NCBI GenBank assembly: GCA_015064885.1
Contig: SVRJ01000017.1
Span: forward strand, 1 to 44,085
Direction: 5' to 3'
DNA length: 44,085 bases
DNA from: Oscillospiraceae bacterium
GTDB lineage: Bacteria > Bacillota > Clostridia > Oscillospirales > CAG-272
The position numbers were made by a program, and so were the translations under genes. Below the pieces are notes generated by a model. That model saw only the letters and a program-made list of their open reading frames with translations. It made no database searches and was not told the origin of the DNA. Positions within the stretch are counted from its first letter, which is position 1; each line of letters begins with the position of its first letter. Shown here in pieces: positions 8,548 to 18,011 of this stretch.

Positions 8548-10559
8548 TATTTAACAAAGGTTATATTGAAGGACGTATTTGCTTTTACCTCGATTTCAGC
8601 GGAAGGCGTTTGTGAATTTTGATCCTTGAACGATCCGAATTTGTATCCTTCGGATGGGATCACGTTTATTACAAGGTTACCGTTTTCCACCTCTGTAGAT
8701 AAGGTTCCCCCGTCTCCCTTCTTAAACACTATCGTACCGCCAAAGCTTGTTGATATCTTAAACTTCTGATCACCGCAGTTTACCGTTATAGTTTTGTCAG
8801 AGCTTTTAACCGTAACAGAGTAAGAGCACTGACCCGAAAGATCTGTAGAGGATACCTGTTGTCCTTTTTCGTATCCGCTGCTTGCAAGTGTGAATTTTAC
8901 ACCGTCAGCAAGATTGAATTTATTCCCTTCGAATTTAAGATCGTATATATTAGTGAGCTTCAAGTAATAGTTTGTATATTTGGGCTGGCCTTTTATGTTG
9001 ATCGTGTTGTTTGAGAAGGATACGTTTTGGGCGTAATTCTTATTAATAACAAATCCGTGGTATTCATATACCGGAGAGTTATAGGAATCCTGAGTTTTAA
9101 TTGTAGTAAAGGTAGCGCCGGGAGTGATACTGGAGTTTACTATGTATATTATTCGTTTATCCGATCCTTCTTCGAGAGTAAAGGTATTATTCTCGATCTT
9201 CAGGTTATCGAAACCATCCTGTGCCTGTAATATAGTTCTTATTACGTTGGAACCGCTGATAGACTTGTATTTTGTTTCTGCTGTAGGATGATAAAGAAGT
9301 ATGAATGCGGGAGTTGTGGTCTCACTATATTGCGTCGCATTCATGTATTTTGAGGAAGAAATAAAAGTGTTACCGCTTATTTCGGTATCGATTATACTAT
9401 TGTATCTGATTGCCGCGTAGAGACATTCGTCAAATACGTTATTGGTTATTTTGAAACCGGAAACGTTTGCTTTTCCGTTGTACCAATGATGTCCGATGGC
9501 CATAAGAGGAGCACCAAGCTCGTCGCTTTCACCAAAATAGCAGTTATTTATGGTAATGTTTTCGCAATAGTAAAATTCACCTTCTTCGAATTTAAGAGAT
9601 CCTGCGCCCGAGTGTGAGGGTTCTATCTGAACCACTTCACGTGTGAAGGCATCGCCGCATTTGAATCCTGCGAAAATACAATTTTCTATTGTAGTGTTGG
9701 TGCAGCCTGTTATCTGGATAACGTGGTTATTGGAGATATCCTTGAAAATGATATTTTCAAGTCTGATGTTGTCTCCTCTTCCAAAGGTTATACCACGGGA
9801 TGTATGATTACAGTCGTATACACCACCGCTTATGGTAAAGTTGCCGCAAGCATTGTCCGAACTGCTTTTCGTATCATTGTTCAGAATTATAGCACCTGAA
9901 AGCACTGCATATTTGTTAGCTTTTACTGCTGCGGCGATCTCATCGGTGAATCCTTGCTTGGCGTCCGTCATTTCGGTGTAAAGCTTAAGTGTAATACCAT
10001 CCTTCATTATAAGAGTCGATATCTTATAAAGTCCGGGATAAACGTGTATCGTGTCACCGGGCTTTGCGGCGTTTATGGCCTTCTGAAATGCGGAGGTATC
10101 ATCACCTCCGGTTCCTCTGGCACCGAACTGGCTTACCTCAATAAAGGAGTCGTTACACGGTTCTATAGAAACCTCTATGCTTCTCTCCCCTTCCTTTACC
10201 GTAGCGATGACCTTTGCTTTTCTCCCGAAGTAGTCTGTGAGCTGAAGTTCGGCAGTTCCGGGGGTATAGCCGTAAAGAAGTACCGATGTTCTGGTTATTT
10301 CAACATTAACTATGTAAGGATCAGAGTTTATGCACTCCTTTACCATCATACCGGTATCCTTGTTCAAGGCCTTTCCGGTAGAAATAAGAGTCATTTGCGA
10401 GTAATCGGGAGCTATGGTCGTTACTTCCTCCGTAGTAGTATCGGCCTCTGTAGTAGTTGTGGTTGGATCCTCTGTGTTTTGATCGTTTTTACATCCGGTA
10501 AAAATGCAAAGGCACAGAGCAAATGAGAGGATAAGTATGAGATATTTCTGAAATTTCAT
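8547..10559 (-). CDS. Secreted beta-helix lipoprotein, pectate-lyase-like (third of three paralogs)
   Basis: 670 residues. A signal peptide ends in the lipobox FTGC with Cys23, then a Thr/Glu-rich spacer (31-48). An Ig-like strand domain follows (about 55-130), then a right-handed parallel beta-helix from about 139, opening with the superfamily signature of pectate lyase 3/GH28-like proteins (FIEVSQFGARGTGGDDTSAF and PGDTIHVYPGLY). Repeated short strand motifs such as NCIFAGF and ITNNVFDECLYAAIRYN mark successive coils to about 560. A conserved patch contains CGDAFTREVVQIEP and PLMAIGHH. The last 85 residues look like a small beta domain with GGTIVFKKGDGG. It is probably a surface polysaccharide-binding or -degrading enzyme; the substrate is unknown. 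AGGAG precedes the ATG, which lies 32 bases after its upstream paralog. Confidence 0.82.
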   Translation of the reverse strand: MKFQKYLILILSFALCLCIFTGCKNDQNTEDPTTTTTEADTTTEEVTTIAPDYSQMTLISTGKALNKDTGMMVKECINSDPYIVNVEITRTSVLLYGYTPGTAELQLTDYFGRKAKVIATVKEGERSIEVSIEPCNDSFIEVSQFGARGTGGDDTSAFQKAINAAKPGDTIHVYPGLYKISTLIMKDGITLKLYTEMTDAKQGFTDEIAAAVKANKYAVLSGAIILNNDTKSSSDNACGNFTISGGVYDCNHTSRGITFGRGDNIRLENIIFKDISNNHVIQITGCTNTTIENCIFAGFKCGDAFTREVVQIEPSHSGAGSLKFEEGEFYYCENITINNCYFGESDELGAPLMAIGHHWYNGKANVSGFKITNNVFDECLYAAIRYNSIIDTEISGNTFISSSKYMNATQYSETTTPAFILLYHPTAETKYKSISGSNVIRTILQAQDGFDNLKIENNTFTLEEGSDKRIIYIVNSSITPGATFTTIKTQDSYNSPVYEYHGFVINKNYAQNVSFSNNTINIKGQPKYTNYYLKLTNIYDLKFEGNKFNLADGVKFTLASSGYEKGQQVSSTDLSGQCSYSVTVKSSDKTITVNCGDQKFKISTSFGGTIVFKKGDGGTLSTEVENGNLVINVIPSEGYKFGSFKDQNSQTPSAEIEVKANTSFNITFVK

Positions 10560-10591
10560 GATTAACTCCTGCTTTTTTATTATAGGGGCTT

Positions 10592-12610
10592 TCAGTTTTT
10601 TGTGAAATAAATATTGATCGTTGTTGATGACGTTATTTTGTTCTGATCTGTGCGCAGATCATTACCTGAATAAAAGTGTATTTTACTCGGGGAATATCCG
10701 TCTGCCGGGATAATATCAACCGTAAGATTTCCTTCCTTGTCCGTATAGGCTTTTATGATTCCGCCCGCTTCCTTGCGTAAGGTTATGTTGCCGGAAAAGG
10801 ATGCCGATATGGGATATGATCTTCCATCAAAATTTATAGTTATCGTCTTGTCGGTCTTTTTTGTATTTATGACAAAATCGAATTTTTTTGTGAGATCGGT
10901 TGAGGTGAGATATTCGCCGTTATCGTAAGAAAATGAAGCGTCATTATTCAAGTTCAATTTATTGTTTGCAAATTCCAAGTTATATGCGTTTATTATTTTG
11001 AAACAATAATTGAAATAGGCAGGTTGACCGTTTACGTTAATTGTATTATCGGTAAAAGATAGACCGTCAATAAAATTGGTATTTACCGAATAGCCCGAAA
11101 AATCATACGTAGGTGTATTGAAGTGGTCCTGCCTCTTTAACGTGAGGAAAGATACACCCGGCGTATATTTTTGAGTATTATAATATATTATCCTCTTATC
11201 CGAGCCTTCTTCAAGTGTGAATACGTTGTTTTTTATGTTGATATTGTGTAATCCCGACTGTTCTGAGGCTTCGGTCTCTGTTATAGATTCACCGTTTGAG
11301 GCGATGTATTTGTTATTGTTATTTGATGAATAGAGATGTATAAATGCAGGTTGATGCACACCGATGAATATGTTCGGGGTCTTATATTCGGCTGTAGACA
11401 GAAAAGTGTTTCCGGATATTTCAACGTCGGAGAGATTGTTGTATCGTATAGAGGCGTACATACATTCATCAAAGAAATTGTTTGTGATCCTGAAGTTCCT
11501 CACAGTAACTCCACCGACCGAGCAATGGTCTCCTATTGCGACAACGTGAGGTCCCGCCTCGTCACTTTTACCGAAATAGCAATCGCTTATCGAAATGTTT
11601 TCCGAATAATAATATTCTCCTTCTTCAAAGGTGATAGGGCCACCGGTGGCGTTAGGTCTTGCCGGTTCTATTTGAATCGTCTCTTTTGAATAGCTATCGC
11701 CACACACAAAGCCCGCAAACATACAGTTCTTAATTACTGAATTTTTGCACCCCATTATTTGAAGAGTGTGACCGCTTTTAAGATCTTTGAATATTACGTT
11801 TTCAAGGCGAAAATTGTCTGCGCAAGCGAAAAGGGCAACAGACACATTTTTGCAGTTTGAATCAATAACACCGCCTATGATAGAGAAGTTGCTTGCTCCG
11901 GTAGTTCCCTTTGCTTCGTTATTGGTATTGAGTATTCTTGTGCCCGAAAGAATGGCATATTTTTGATCATTTATATCAGCAGATATTTTATCCGTGTATC
12001 CATCCTTAGCGTTTGTCATTTCCGAGTACAATCTGAGAGTCACGCCTTCACGCATAGAAATGAGCGACACGTTATAACGACCGGGATAGACGTATACGGT
12101 ATCACCCGGAGAGGCGGAATCGATTGCTTTTTGGAACGCCTTGGTATCGTCTTTGTATCCGTTTCCGATGGCACCGAATTGTCCTACCTCGATAAATTTA
12201 TCCTTGCATTTTTCAACGTCTACCGCAATGCTCTCGCTGTTTTCCGAGACAGTAGCTGTTATTTTTGCCGTATGGCCAAAATAGTCGGTGAGCTCTATGA
12301 CAGCACTTCCCTCTGAATATCCATACAGGTGAACTCCGTTTGGAAGCAGCCTGACTTGAATTGTATACGGGCTTGAATTTTTATATTCCGCGGCCATCAT
12401 GCCAATGTCGGCAGTAAGTACCTTCCCTGTGGATATTACCTTCATCTGTGAATAATCGGGAGGCAGGGTCGTCACTTCCTCGGGTTTTGATGAGGTGTCG
12501 GACGGATCGGTCTGAGGGGGGGCGATCACAGGATCGTTCTTTTGGCATCCGACAAACAGTGAGAGCAAAAGGACGCTGATCATAAATATTAGAAAACGCT
12601 TTTTATTCAT
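10592..12610 (-). CDS. Secreted beta-helix lipoprotein, pectate-lyase-like (second paralog)
   Basis: 672 residues with the same order of parts as its neighbours: lipobox LFVGC with Cys22, a short Asp/Ser/Thr spacer, Ig-like domain, beta-helix beginning FIEVGQFGAIGNGYKDDT, and a C-terminal beta domain. It diverges from the other two at the conserved patch: GPHVVAIGDH replaces PLMAIGHH, and CGDSYSKETIQIEP replaces the CGD..TREV(V/I)Q form. If the patch is catalytic, this copy may differ in substrate or activity. The ribosome site is weak (AAAGAG). The intergenic gap to the upstream copy is 20 bases, and no promoter or terminator lies between, so the three are probably one transcript. The substrate cannot be named. 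Confidence 0.8.
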   Translation of the reverse strand: MNKKRFLIFMISVLLLSLFVGCQKNDPVIAPPQTDPSDTSSKPEEVTTLPPDYSQMKVISTGKVLTADIGMMAAEYKNSSPYTIQVRLLPNGVHLYGYSEGSAVIELTDYFGHTAKITATVSENSESIAVDVEKCKDKFIEVGQFGAIGNGYKDDTKAFQKAIDSASPGDTVYVYPGRYNVSLISMREGVTLRLYSEMTNAKDGYTDKISADINDQKYAILSGTRILNTNNEAKGTTGASNFSIIGGVIDSNCKNVSVALFACADNFRLENVIFKDLKSGHTLQIMGCKNSVIKNCMFAGFVCGDSYSKETIQIEPARPNATGGPITFEEGEYYYSENISISDCYFGKSDEAGPHVVAIGDHCSVGGVTVRNFRITNNFFDECMYASIRYNNLSDVEISGNTFLSTAEYKTPNIFIGVHQPAFIHLYSSNNNNKYIASNGESITETEASEQSGLHNINIKNNVFTLEEGSDKRIIYYNTQKYTPGVSFLTLKRQDHFNTPTYDFSGYSVNTNFIDGLSFTDNTINVNGQPAYFNYCFKIINAYNLEFANNKLNLNNDASFSYDNGEYLTSTDLTKKFDFVINTKKTDKTITINFDGRSYPISASFSGNITLRKEAGGIIKAYTDKEGNLTVDIIPADGYSPSKIHFYSGNDLRTDQNKITSSTTINIYFTKN

Positions 12611-12630
12611 CTTTTACTCTTTGCAATAAC

Positions 12631-14694
12631 TTAGTTTTTTGTGAAAGAAATATTATACAGTGTGTTTGTGGTCAATACGCTCAGTCCGGTCTTAAGCTCG
12701 TTTGATGCGCTGTCTGTGATCTTACCGAGTGAATATCCTTCCACGGGGGTGATCTTTACTGTGAGATTTCCTTTTTCGTCGGTTTCGGATTCGATGATAC
12801 CACCCTCGCCTTTCTTAAGAGTTACGCTTCCGGTGAAGTTGGCGAGCAGCTTATACGTTTTATCCCCAAAAATTACGGTTATGCTCTTATCCGTGCTCTT
12901 TGTGTTGATTATATAAGAGAATTCCTTGGTAGTGTCGATAGTTGAAATGAACTGTCCGTTTTCGTAGTCTCCCATCTTTGTTGTAAAGGACGTGCCGTTG
13001 TTTAGATTTATCTTGTTTCCTTCCATTTTGAGGCCGAACACGTTGCTGAGTCTTATATAATAAGTCTTATATTGTGGCTGTCCTTCAAACGTTACGGTGT
13101 TATTTGAGAAAGAGAGGTTTTCGAGATAGTTGCGGTTTACGCTGTATCCTGCGAACGAATACGTAGGTGAGTCATATTTATCCTGACGGGTGCAGCTTAC
13201 AAATGATACACCGGGAAGATAGGACTGCGGGGCGTAATAAATAACTCTTTTATCCGATCCGGCACCGATATTAAAGGTGTTGTTTTCTATTTTGATGTTG
13301 TGATGGCCGGCTTGCTCGGATGCGAGTGCCTCGGTTACCTTAAGGCCGTTGGAGGCTGTATACGTTGAGGAGCCTGAATGGAGATAAAGAATTATAAACG
13401 CAGGGGTAGTCGCCTGAGAGAACTGAGTTGCATTCATATATTTTGATGTGGAAGTAAAAGTGTTTCCCGTTATTTCAACGTCAACAAGATTATTGTAGCG
13501 TATAGCCGCATAGAGAACCTCATCAAAAACGTTGTTGGTTATTTTAAGGCCTGTTACGTTAGCCTCTCCGACCTGTGAATGGTGACCTATCGCCATGAGA
13601 GGCGCTCCGGCTTCATCGCTCTTTCCGAAATAGCAATTGTTGATCGTTATATTTTTCGGGCAGTTATATTCACCGTTGGCGAAGGTGAGCGGGCCTCCGG
13701 TTGCTCCCGGAGTAGAAGGTTCAAGCTGAATCACCTCACGTGTGAAGGTATCTCCGCATTCATATCCGGCAAACATGCAGTTTTCTATTACCGAGTTTGT
13801 GCAGCCTGTGAACTGAATGGTATGGTTGCCCTTTATATCCTTGAAGATAACGTTTTCTACGCGGACGTTATCCGCACATCCGAAGATGAGAGTGGATCTG
13901 GTAGTGATATTAGTGTCTATAACTCCGCCGATTATTGAAAAATTACTGCAGCCCTCGGCACCCTTCGCCTCATTTTTGTTATTGAGTATTCTCGTACCGG
14001 AGAGGATAGCGTATCTTGATTGATTTACTGCGAGGGCTATTTCCTTTGTATATCCGACCTTGGCGTCTGTCATTTCGGTATACATTTTGAGTGTAACGCC
14101 TTCGCGCATTGTAAGAAGAGAAACGTTATATCTTCCGGGATATACATATACGGTATCACCGGGAGAGGCGCTGTCTATTGCTGCCTGAAAGGCCTTCGTG
14201 TCATCAGTGCTTCCGTTACCCTTTGCTCCGAAATCGGCAACCTCTATTATCTCTGTTTTGCACTTGTCAATTTCGGTGGAAATAAGTTCTTTTTTGTTTT
14301 CATTTTCAGCGCCGGTAGATTCTTTAACAGTTACCGTTATTTTAGCGGTGCGTTCGAAATAGTCTGTAAGCTCAAGAGTAGCTGTTCCCGGCATATAGCA
14401 ATAGAGCACGATAGATGTTCTTGTGATCTCTGTATCAACTATATAAGGATTCGAGTTTACGCATGTCGCTACGCGCATTCCGATATCCTTATTGTTTATA
14501 ACGACCTTTCCCGTATACTGAAGCTCTGAATAGTTAGGTCTGGCGGTGGTCACTTCTTCTGTTGTTATCTCCTCGGTGGTTGTGGTATCTCCGGTAGTTT
14601 CATCGGGTATATCGTTTTTGTTGCAGCCTATAAACGCGGTGGCAAGAATAACTGCCAAAAGTATAATTGCTGTTATTTTTTTTACGGTATTCAT
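12631..14694 (-). CDS. Secreted beta-helix lipoprotein, pectate-lyase-like (first paralog)
   Basis: 687 residues, the promoter-proximal copy. Signal peptide and lipobox FIGC with Cys24, then an acidic Thr-rich spacer (about 31-50), Ig-like domain, beta-helix from about 155 (IIEVADFGAKGNGSTDDT, PGDTVYVYPGRY), conserved patch CGDTFTREVIQLEP and PLMAIGHH, and a C-terminal domain with GSVTLKKGEGG. It is about 15 residues longer than the others, through an insert between the Ig-like domain and the helix. By eye the beta-helix shares well over half its residues with the second copy, so they arose by tandem duplication. AAAGGA precedes the ATG. The gene begins 24 bases after the polA stop with no terminator between, so it may be read from the polA promoter. 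Confidence 0.82.
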   Translation of the reverse strand: MNTVKKITAIILLAVILATAFIGCNKNDIPDETTGDTTTTEEITTEEVTTARPNYSELQYTGKVVINNKDIGMRVATCVNSNPYIVDTEITRTSIVLYCYMPGTATLELTDYFERTAKITVTVKESTGAENENKKELISTEIDKCKTEIIEVADFGAKGNGSTDDTKAFQAAIDSASPGDTVYVYPGRYNVSLLTMREGVTLKMYTEMTDAKVGYTKEIALAVNQSRYAILSGTRILNNKNEAKGAEGCSNFSIIGGVIDTNITTRSTLIFGCADNVRVENVIFKDIKGNHTIQFTGCTNSVIENCMFAGYECGDTFTREVIQLEPSTPGATGGPLTFANGEYNCPKNITINNCYFGKSDEAGAPLMAIGHHSQVGEANVTGLKITNNVFDEVLYAAIRYNNLVDVEITGNTFTSTSKYMNATQFSQATTPAFIILYLHSGSSTYTASNGLKVTEALASEQAGHHNIKIENNTFNIGAGSDKRVIYYAPQSYLPGVSFVSCTRQDKYDSPTYSFAGYSVNRNYLENLSFSNNTVTFEGQPQYKTYYIRLSNVFGLKMEGNKINLNNGTSFTTKMGDYENGQFISTIDTTKEFSYIINTKSTDKSITVIFGDKTYKLLANFTGSVTLKKGEGGIIESETDEKGNLTVKITPVEGYSLGKITDSASNELKTGLSVLTTNTLYNISFTKN

Positions 14695-14718
14695 CTTTGA
14701 TTCCTTTCTTTGAACAGA

Positions 14719-17226
14719 CTATTTGCATTCGTACCAGTTTTCACCGAATCCGGATTCGGTGGAGAGTATGACCTTGAGTGATACGGCATTTTCCATTTCC
14801 TCAGTCAATATAGTGAGTGCGACGTCTTTTTTTGTTTCGGGAGCTTCTACAAGAAGCTCGTCGTGTACCTGAAGAATTATTTTTGCTTCGGGGCATTCAC
14901 GAAGAAAACGGTTTCTGACGTTTATCATTGCAACCTTGATTATATCGGCAGCGCTTCCCTGGATAGGACTGTTACGTGCTATTCTTTCTCCGAACGCTTT
15001 TAAATTTTTGTTTGAAGATCTGAGTTCCGGGATATATCTTCGCCTGCCGAACATAGTTTCAACGTATCCTTTTTCGTAAGCCTCGCTTTTTGTTCTCTCA
15101 AAATACTCTGTTATACTCGGGTAATTGGCAAGGTAGCTTTCGATATAGGATTTTGCTTCCTTTATCGGTATTCCGAGATCGTTCGCAAGGCTGAATTCGC
15201 CCATACCGTACATTATTCCGAAATTGACCGCCTTTGCGCGCTTGCGAAGCAGGGGTGTTACGTGTTCTATATCCACTCCAAAAACGTTTGCGGCGGTTGA
15301 GGTGTGGATATCAACTCCGCCGTTGAAGGCATCTATCATTTCCTTGTCATTTGATATGTCAGCCAAAAGGCGCAACTCTATCTGTGAATAATCGGCATCG
15401 ATAAGAACGTTTCCGCTTTTTTCGGGTATAAAGAATTTTCTAAGCGTTCTTCCCTCTTCGCTTTTTATCGGAATATTCTGAAGATTAGGTTCCGCGCTTG
15501 ATAGTCTTCCGGTAGCCGTTGCAGCCTGCTTGAAGCTTGTGTGCACCTTGCCTTTTTCGTCGGCCGCGGCAATAAGACCGTCAACGTAGGTTCCTATAAG
15601 CTTGCCGAGCTTACGGTATTCGAGGATCAGGGAAACTATCGGGTGGTATATCTTGAGCTTTTCAAGCACTTCCGCACTTGTGCTGTATCCGCTTTTTGTT
15701 TTCTTTTGCGCGGGTAATCCGAGTTCCTCAAAGAGTATCTCACCCAGCTGTTTCGGAGAGTTAATATTAAATTCTCTTCCGGCATAGTCGTATATCCGGT
15801 TTTCAATTATTTCAAGGTTAAAGGATAAGGTGTCGCCGTAAGCCTTTAATCCGTCGACGTCAAGCATGAATCCGCTTTGTTCCATCTCAAAAAGAATGCG
15901 CGCAAGTGGAAGCTCAATATCGTAAAGAAGAGATTCGCCGTTTACTTTTGCCAATTGCTCACGTATCTTCTTCGCGCTGAAGAATATTTTTACCGCTTCT
16001 TCGGGACTTTGACCGTCGTAATAGAGGTTAAAGACCTTTTCTTTGTCGTATTCCGTGTTTGAGTCTGTAACGTACGCACCGAGCACACAGTCAAAGGCGG
16101 CGTTTGAAAATTCTATGCCATGCTGATACATAGCATGATAAAACGCTTTTGAGTCTGCACAGACGATCAAAGCAGAGTTTAGAAAATCCTTGATCTGTTC
16201 GGTTGATTCGGTTCTGTATATACAGCTTCCGTCGAATGCGGAAAATATCCCGTTTTCAAACGACACGGCGTATTCGGCATTCGGTTTTGCGAAGGAAAGA
16301 TCTATCGCGTCATACGTTTTCTCTGAAAGCGCAGCGGAAGACTCGACCTCTTTGTTTGATAACCCTTCGTTCAAGTGATATTTTTCTATGAATTTAGTAA
16401 ATCCGAGTTCTTTAAAAAGTAAATAAGCGGAATCGTTATCAATGCCGTTATAGAGAATGTCGGAAAGTTCAATATCGAGAGGAACGTTTCTCTCGATGGT
16501 AGCAAGTTTTTTCGAAAGATAAGCGTTTTCCTTTCCGCTCATCAACTTGTTTTTTACGCCTGCCGTAAGCGAGGAATTCTGATAATTTTCATAAAGATTA
16601 TCGAGCGAATCGAATTCCGTAAGTAGCTTTACGGCGCTCTTTTCTCCTATTCCGGCTACGCCGGGTATATTATCCGAAGAGTCACCCATAAGAGCCTTAA
16701 GGTCGATAAACTGCGATACGTCAACCAAAAACATCTCCTTGAATCTTTCTTTGTCCATAAGAAGCGTTTCGTTTGTTTTTGCGAGAAGGACGTTGGTTGT
16801 ATCCGATATGAGCTGAAGAGAGTCTCTGTCGCCGGTGAGAATGTATGAATGATATCCGAGGCGGTCTCCGGTGTTCGCGACCGTTCCGAGGATATCGTCG
16901 GCTTCGTAGCCTTCTTTTTCAACCACAGTGAATCCCATTGCGGAAAGAACCTTTTTAGCGTACGGGAGCTGCATTGCAAGCTCGTCCGGCATCTTGTGTC
17001 TTCCGGCCTTATATTCAGAATACATTTTGTGTCGGAAGGTAGGTGCAGGCAGATCGAAGGCTGCTATGCAAATATCGGGCGATACAAGATCAATGTTCTT
17101 TTGAAGTATATTTATCATGCCGAATATGGCATTGGTGTAAAGCCCCTTTCCGTTATCGAGAAGCTTTATTCCGTAGAATGCACGGTTTATAATACTGTTG
17201 CCGTCTACTGCTAAAATTTTTTTCAT
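14719..17226 (-). CDS. polA: DNA polymerase I
   Basis: 835-residue family A polymerase used in Okazaki fragment processing and repair synthesis. The 5' nuclease domain (1 to about 290) keeps its acidic cluster: Asp8, Asp58, Asp110/111, Asp133, Asp135, Asp182, Asp185, and the GVAGIGEKSAVKLL helix-hairpin. The polymerase domain has motif A DADYSQIELR (Asp610, Asp612), motif B KRAKAVNFGIMYG and motif C VHDE (Asp789). The central 3'-5' exonuclease-like region (about 315-450) lacks the DxE pair, so proofreading is probably lost, as in Bacillus Pol I. The open frame runs 25 codons further upstream, but the ATG at 17226 has an AAGGAAG site and the standard MKKILAVDGNS start. Its promoter is adjacent; no terminator separates it from the beta-helix genes. 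Confidence 0.96.
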   Translation of the reverse strand: MKKILAVDGNSIINRAFYGIKLLDNGKGLYTNAIFGMINILQKNIDLVSPDICIAAFDLPAPTFRHKMYSEYKAGRHKMPDELAMQLPYAKKVLSAMGFTVVEKEGYEADDILGTVANTGDRLGYHSYILTGDRDSLQLISDTTNVLLAKTNETLLMDKERFKEMFLVDVSQFIDLKALMGDSSDNIPGVAGIGEKSAVKLLTEFDSLDNLYENYQNSSLTAGVKNKLMSGKENAYLSKKLATIERNVPLDIELSDILYNGIDNDSAYLLFKELGFTKFIEKYHLNEGLSNKEVESSAALSEKTYDAIDLSFAKPNAEYAVSFENGIFSAFDGSCIYRTESTEQIKDFLNSALIVCADSKAFYHAMYQHGIEFSNAAFDCVLGAYVTDSNTEYDKEKVFNLYYDGQSPEEAVKIFFSAKKIREQLAKVNGESLLYDIELPLARILFEMEQSGFMLDVDGLKAYGDTLSFNLEIIENRIYDYAGREFNINSPKQLGEILFEELGLPAQKKTKSGYSTSAEVLEKLKIYHPIVSLILEYRKLGKLIGTYVDGLIAAADEKGKVHTSFKQAATATGRLSSAEPNLQNIPIKSEEGRTLRKFFIPEKSGNVLIDADYSQIELRLLADISNDKEMIDAFNGGVDIHTSTAANVFGVDIEHVTPLLRKRAKAVNFGIMYGMGEFSLANDLGIPIKEAKSYIESYLANYPSITEYFERTKSEAYEKGYVETMFGRRRYIPELRSSNKNLKAFGERIARNSPIQGSAADIIKVAMINVRNRFLRECPEAKIILQVHDELLVEAPETKKDVALTILTEEMENAVSLKVILSTESGFGENWYECK

Positions 17227-17262
17227 ATAAATAACTTCCTTATATTTCTTTTCACTTTTTAT

Positions 17263-17292
17263 ATTATACCATAAAACGAGCACGGTTGTCAA
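17263..17292 (-). promoter_or_regulatory. Sigma-A promoter of polA
   Basis: Leftward TTGACA (17292-17287), 18-base spacer, TATAAT (17268-17263), about 37 bases before the polA ATG. The extended -10 TG is part of the spacer end (ATGG). Confidence 0.85.
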
Positions 17293-17373
17293 TAAGAGCA
17301 CAAATTAAAATAATAAATATTTTTTTAAGCAATGTATTTAGTATTAAGCAGATGTAAATTTCCGCAACGGCTC

Positions 17374-17402
17374 TTGACGAAAACGCAATTAGGTGGTATA
17401 AT
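17374..17402 (+). promoter_or_regulatory. Sigma-A promoter of the uracil-DNA glycosylase operon
   Basis: TTGACG (17374-17379), 17-base spacer, TATAAT (17397-17402), divergent from the polA promoter with about 80 bases between the -35 boxes. Confidence 0.85.
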
Positions 17403-17438
17403 AATTTAAATAACAAGCTCTATGTAAGGAGAAGAGAC

Positions 17439-18011
17439 GTGACAAACGAAGAAAAATTAAAAGAGCTTTATGATAAGTGTAAAAAATGTACAAAATGTGA
17501 GCTTCACAATACGAGGACCAACTGTGTTTTCGGAAAAGGAAACCCGAATGCGAGAGTTATGTTTGTCGGTGAGGCGCCGGGTGAAAACGAGGACCTTCAG
17601 GGTTATCCGTTTGTCGGACGTGCGGGTAAGCTTCTGGATCGTTTTTTTGTCGCCGCGGGCATATCGCACGATAATATATACATAGCCAACATTCTCAAGT
17701 GTCGCCCTCCGAAGAACAGAGATCCTCTTCCGTCAGAGGAGGAATGCTGTATCGAATATCTTCGTGAGCAGGTCCGCATAATAAAGCCGTACATGATAGT
17801 GTGTCTCGGACGAATTGCGGCTCAGGTCATAATCGATCCGAATTACAGGATAACCAAGGAACACGGAACCTGGGTTCAAAAGGGCGATCTTTTGCTCACC
17901 GCGGTATATCATCCGGCGTTGCTTCTCAGAGATCCGCGCAAAAACGAGGAGATGCTTAAGGATCTTGTGGCTATAAAAGAAAAAATAGATGAAATGGATC
18001 TTAAAGTATGA
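17439..18011 (+). CDS. Type 4 uracil-DNA glycosylase, iron-sulfur
   Basis: 190 residues of the family 4 uracil-DNA glycosylases (thermophile-type, once annotated as phage SPO1 polymerase-like). They excise uracil from DNA to start base excision repair. Motif GEAPGENED lies at 44-52, and HPALL near 158 is the second catalytic region. Candidate 4Fe-4S ligands are Cys17 and Cys20 (with Cys14 nearby), Cys88 in LKCRPPKNRD, and Cys103 or Cys104. Start is GTG at 17439, supported by AAGGAG 6-8 bases upstream. The stop overlaps the following AEC transporter start by 4 bases. Its position beside divergent polA is functionally sensible for base excision repair. Confidence 0.92.
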   Translation: MTNEEKLKELYDKCKKCTKCELHNTRTNCVFGKGNPNARVMFVGEAPGENEDLQGYPFVGRAGKLLDRFFVAAGISHDNIYIANILKCRPPKNRDPLPSEEECCIEYLREQVRIIKPYMIVCLGRIAAQVIIDPNYRITKEHGTWVQKGDLLLTAVYHPALLLRDPRKNEEMLKDLVAIKEKIDEMDLKV

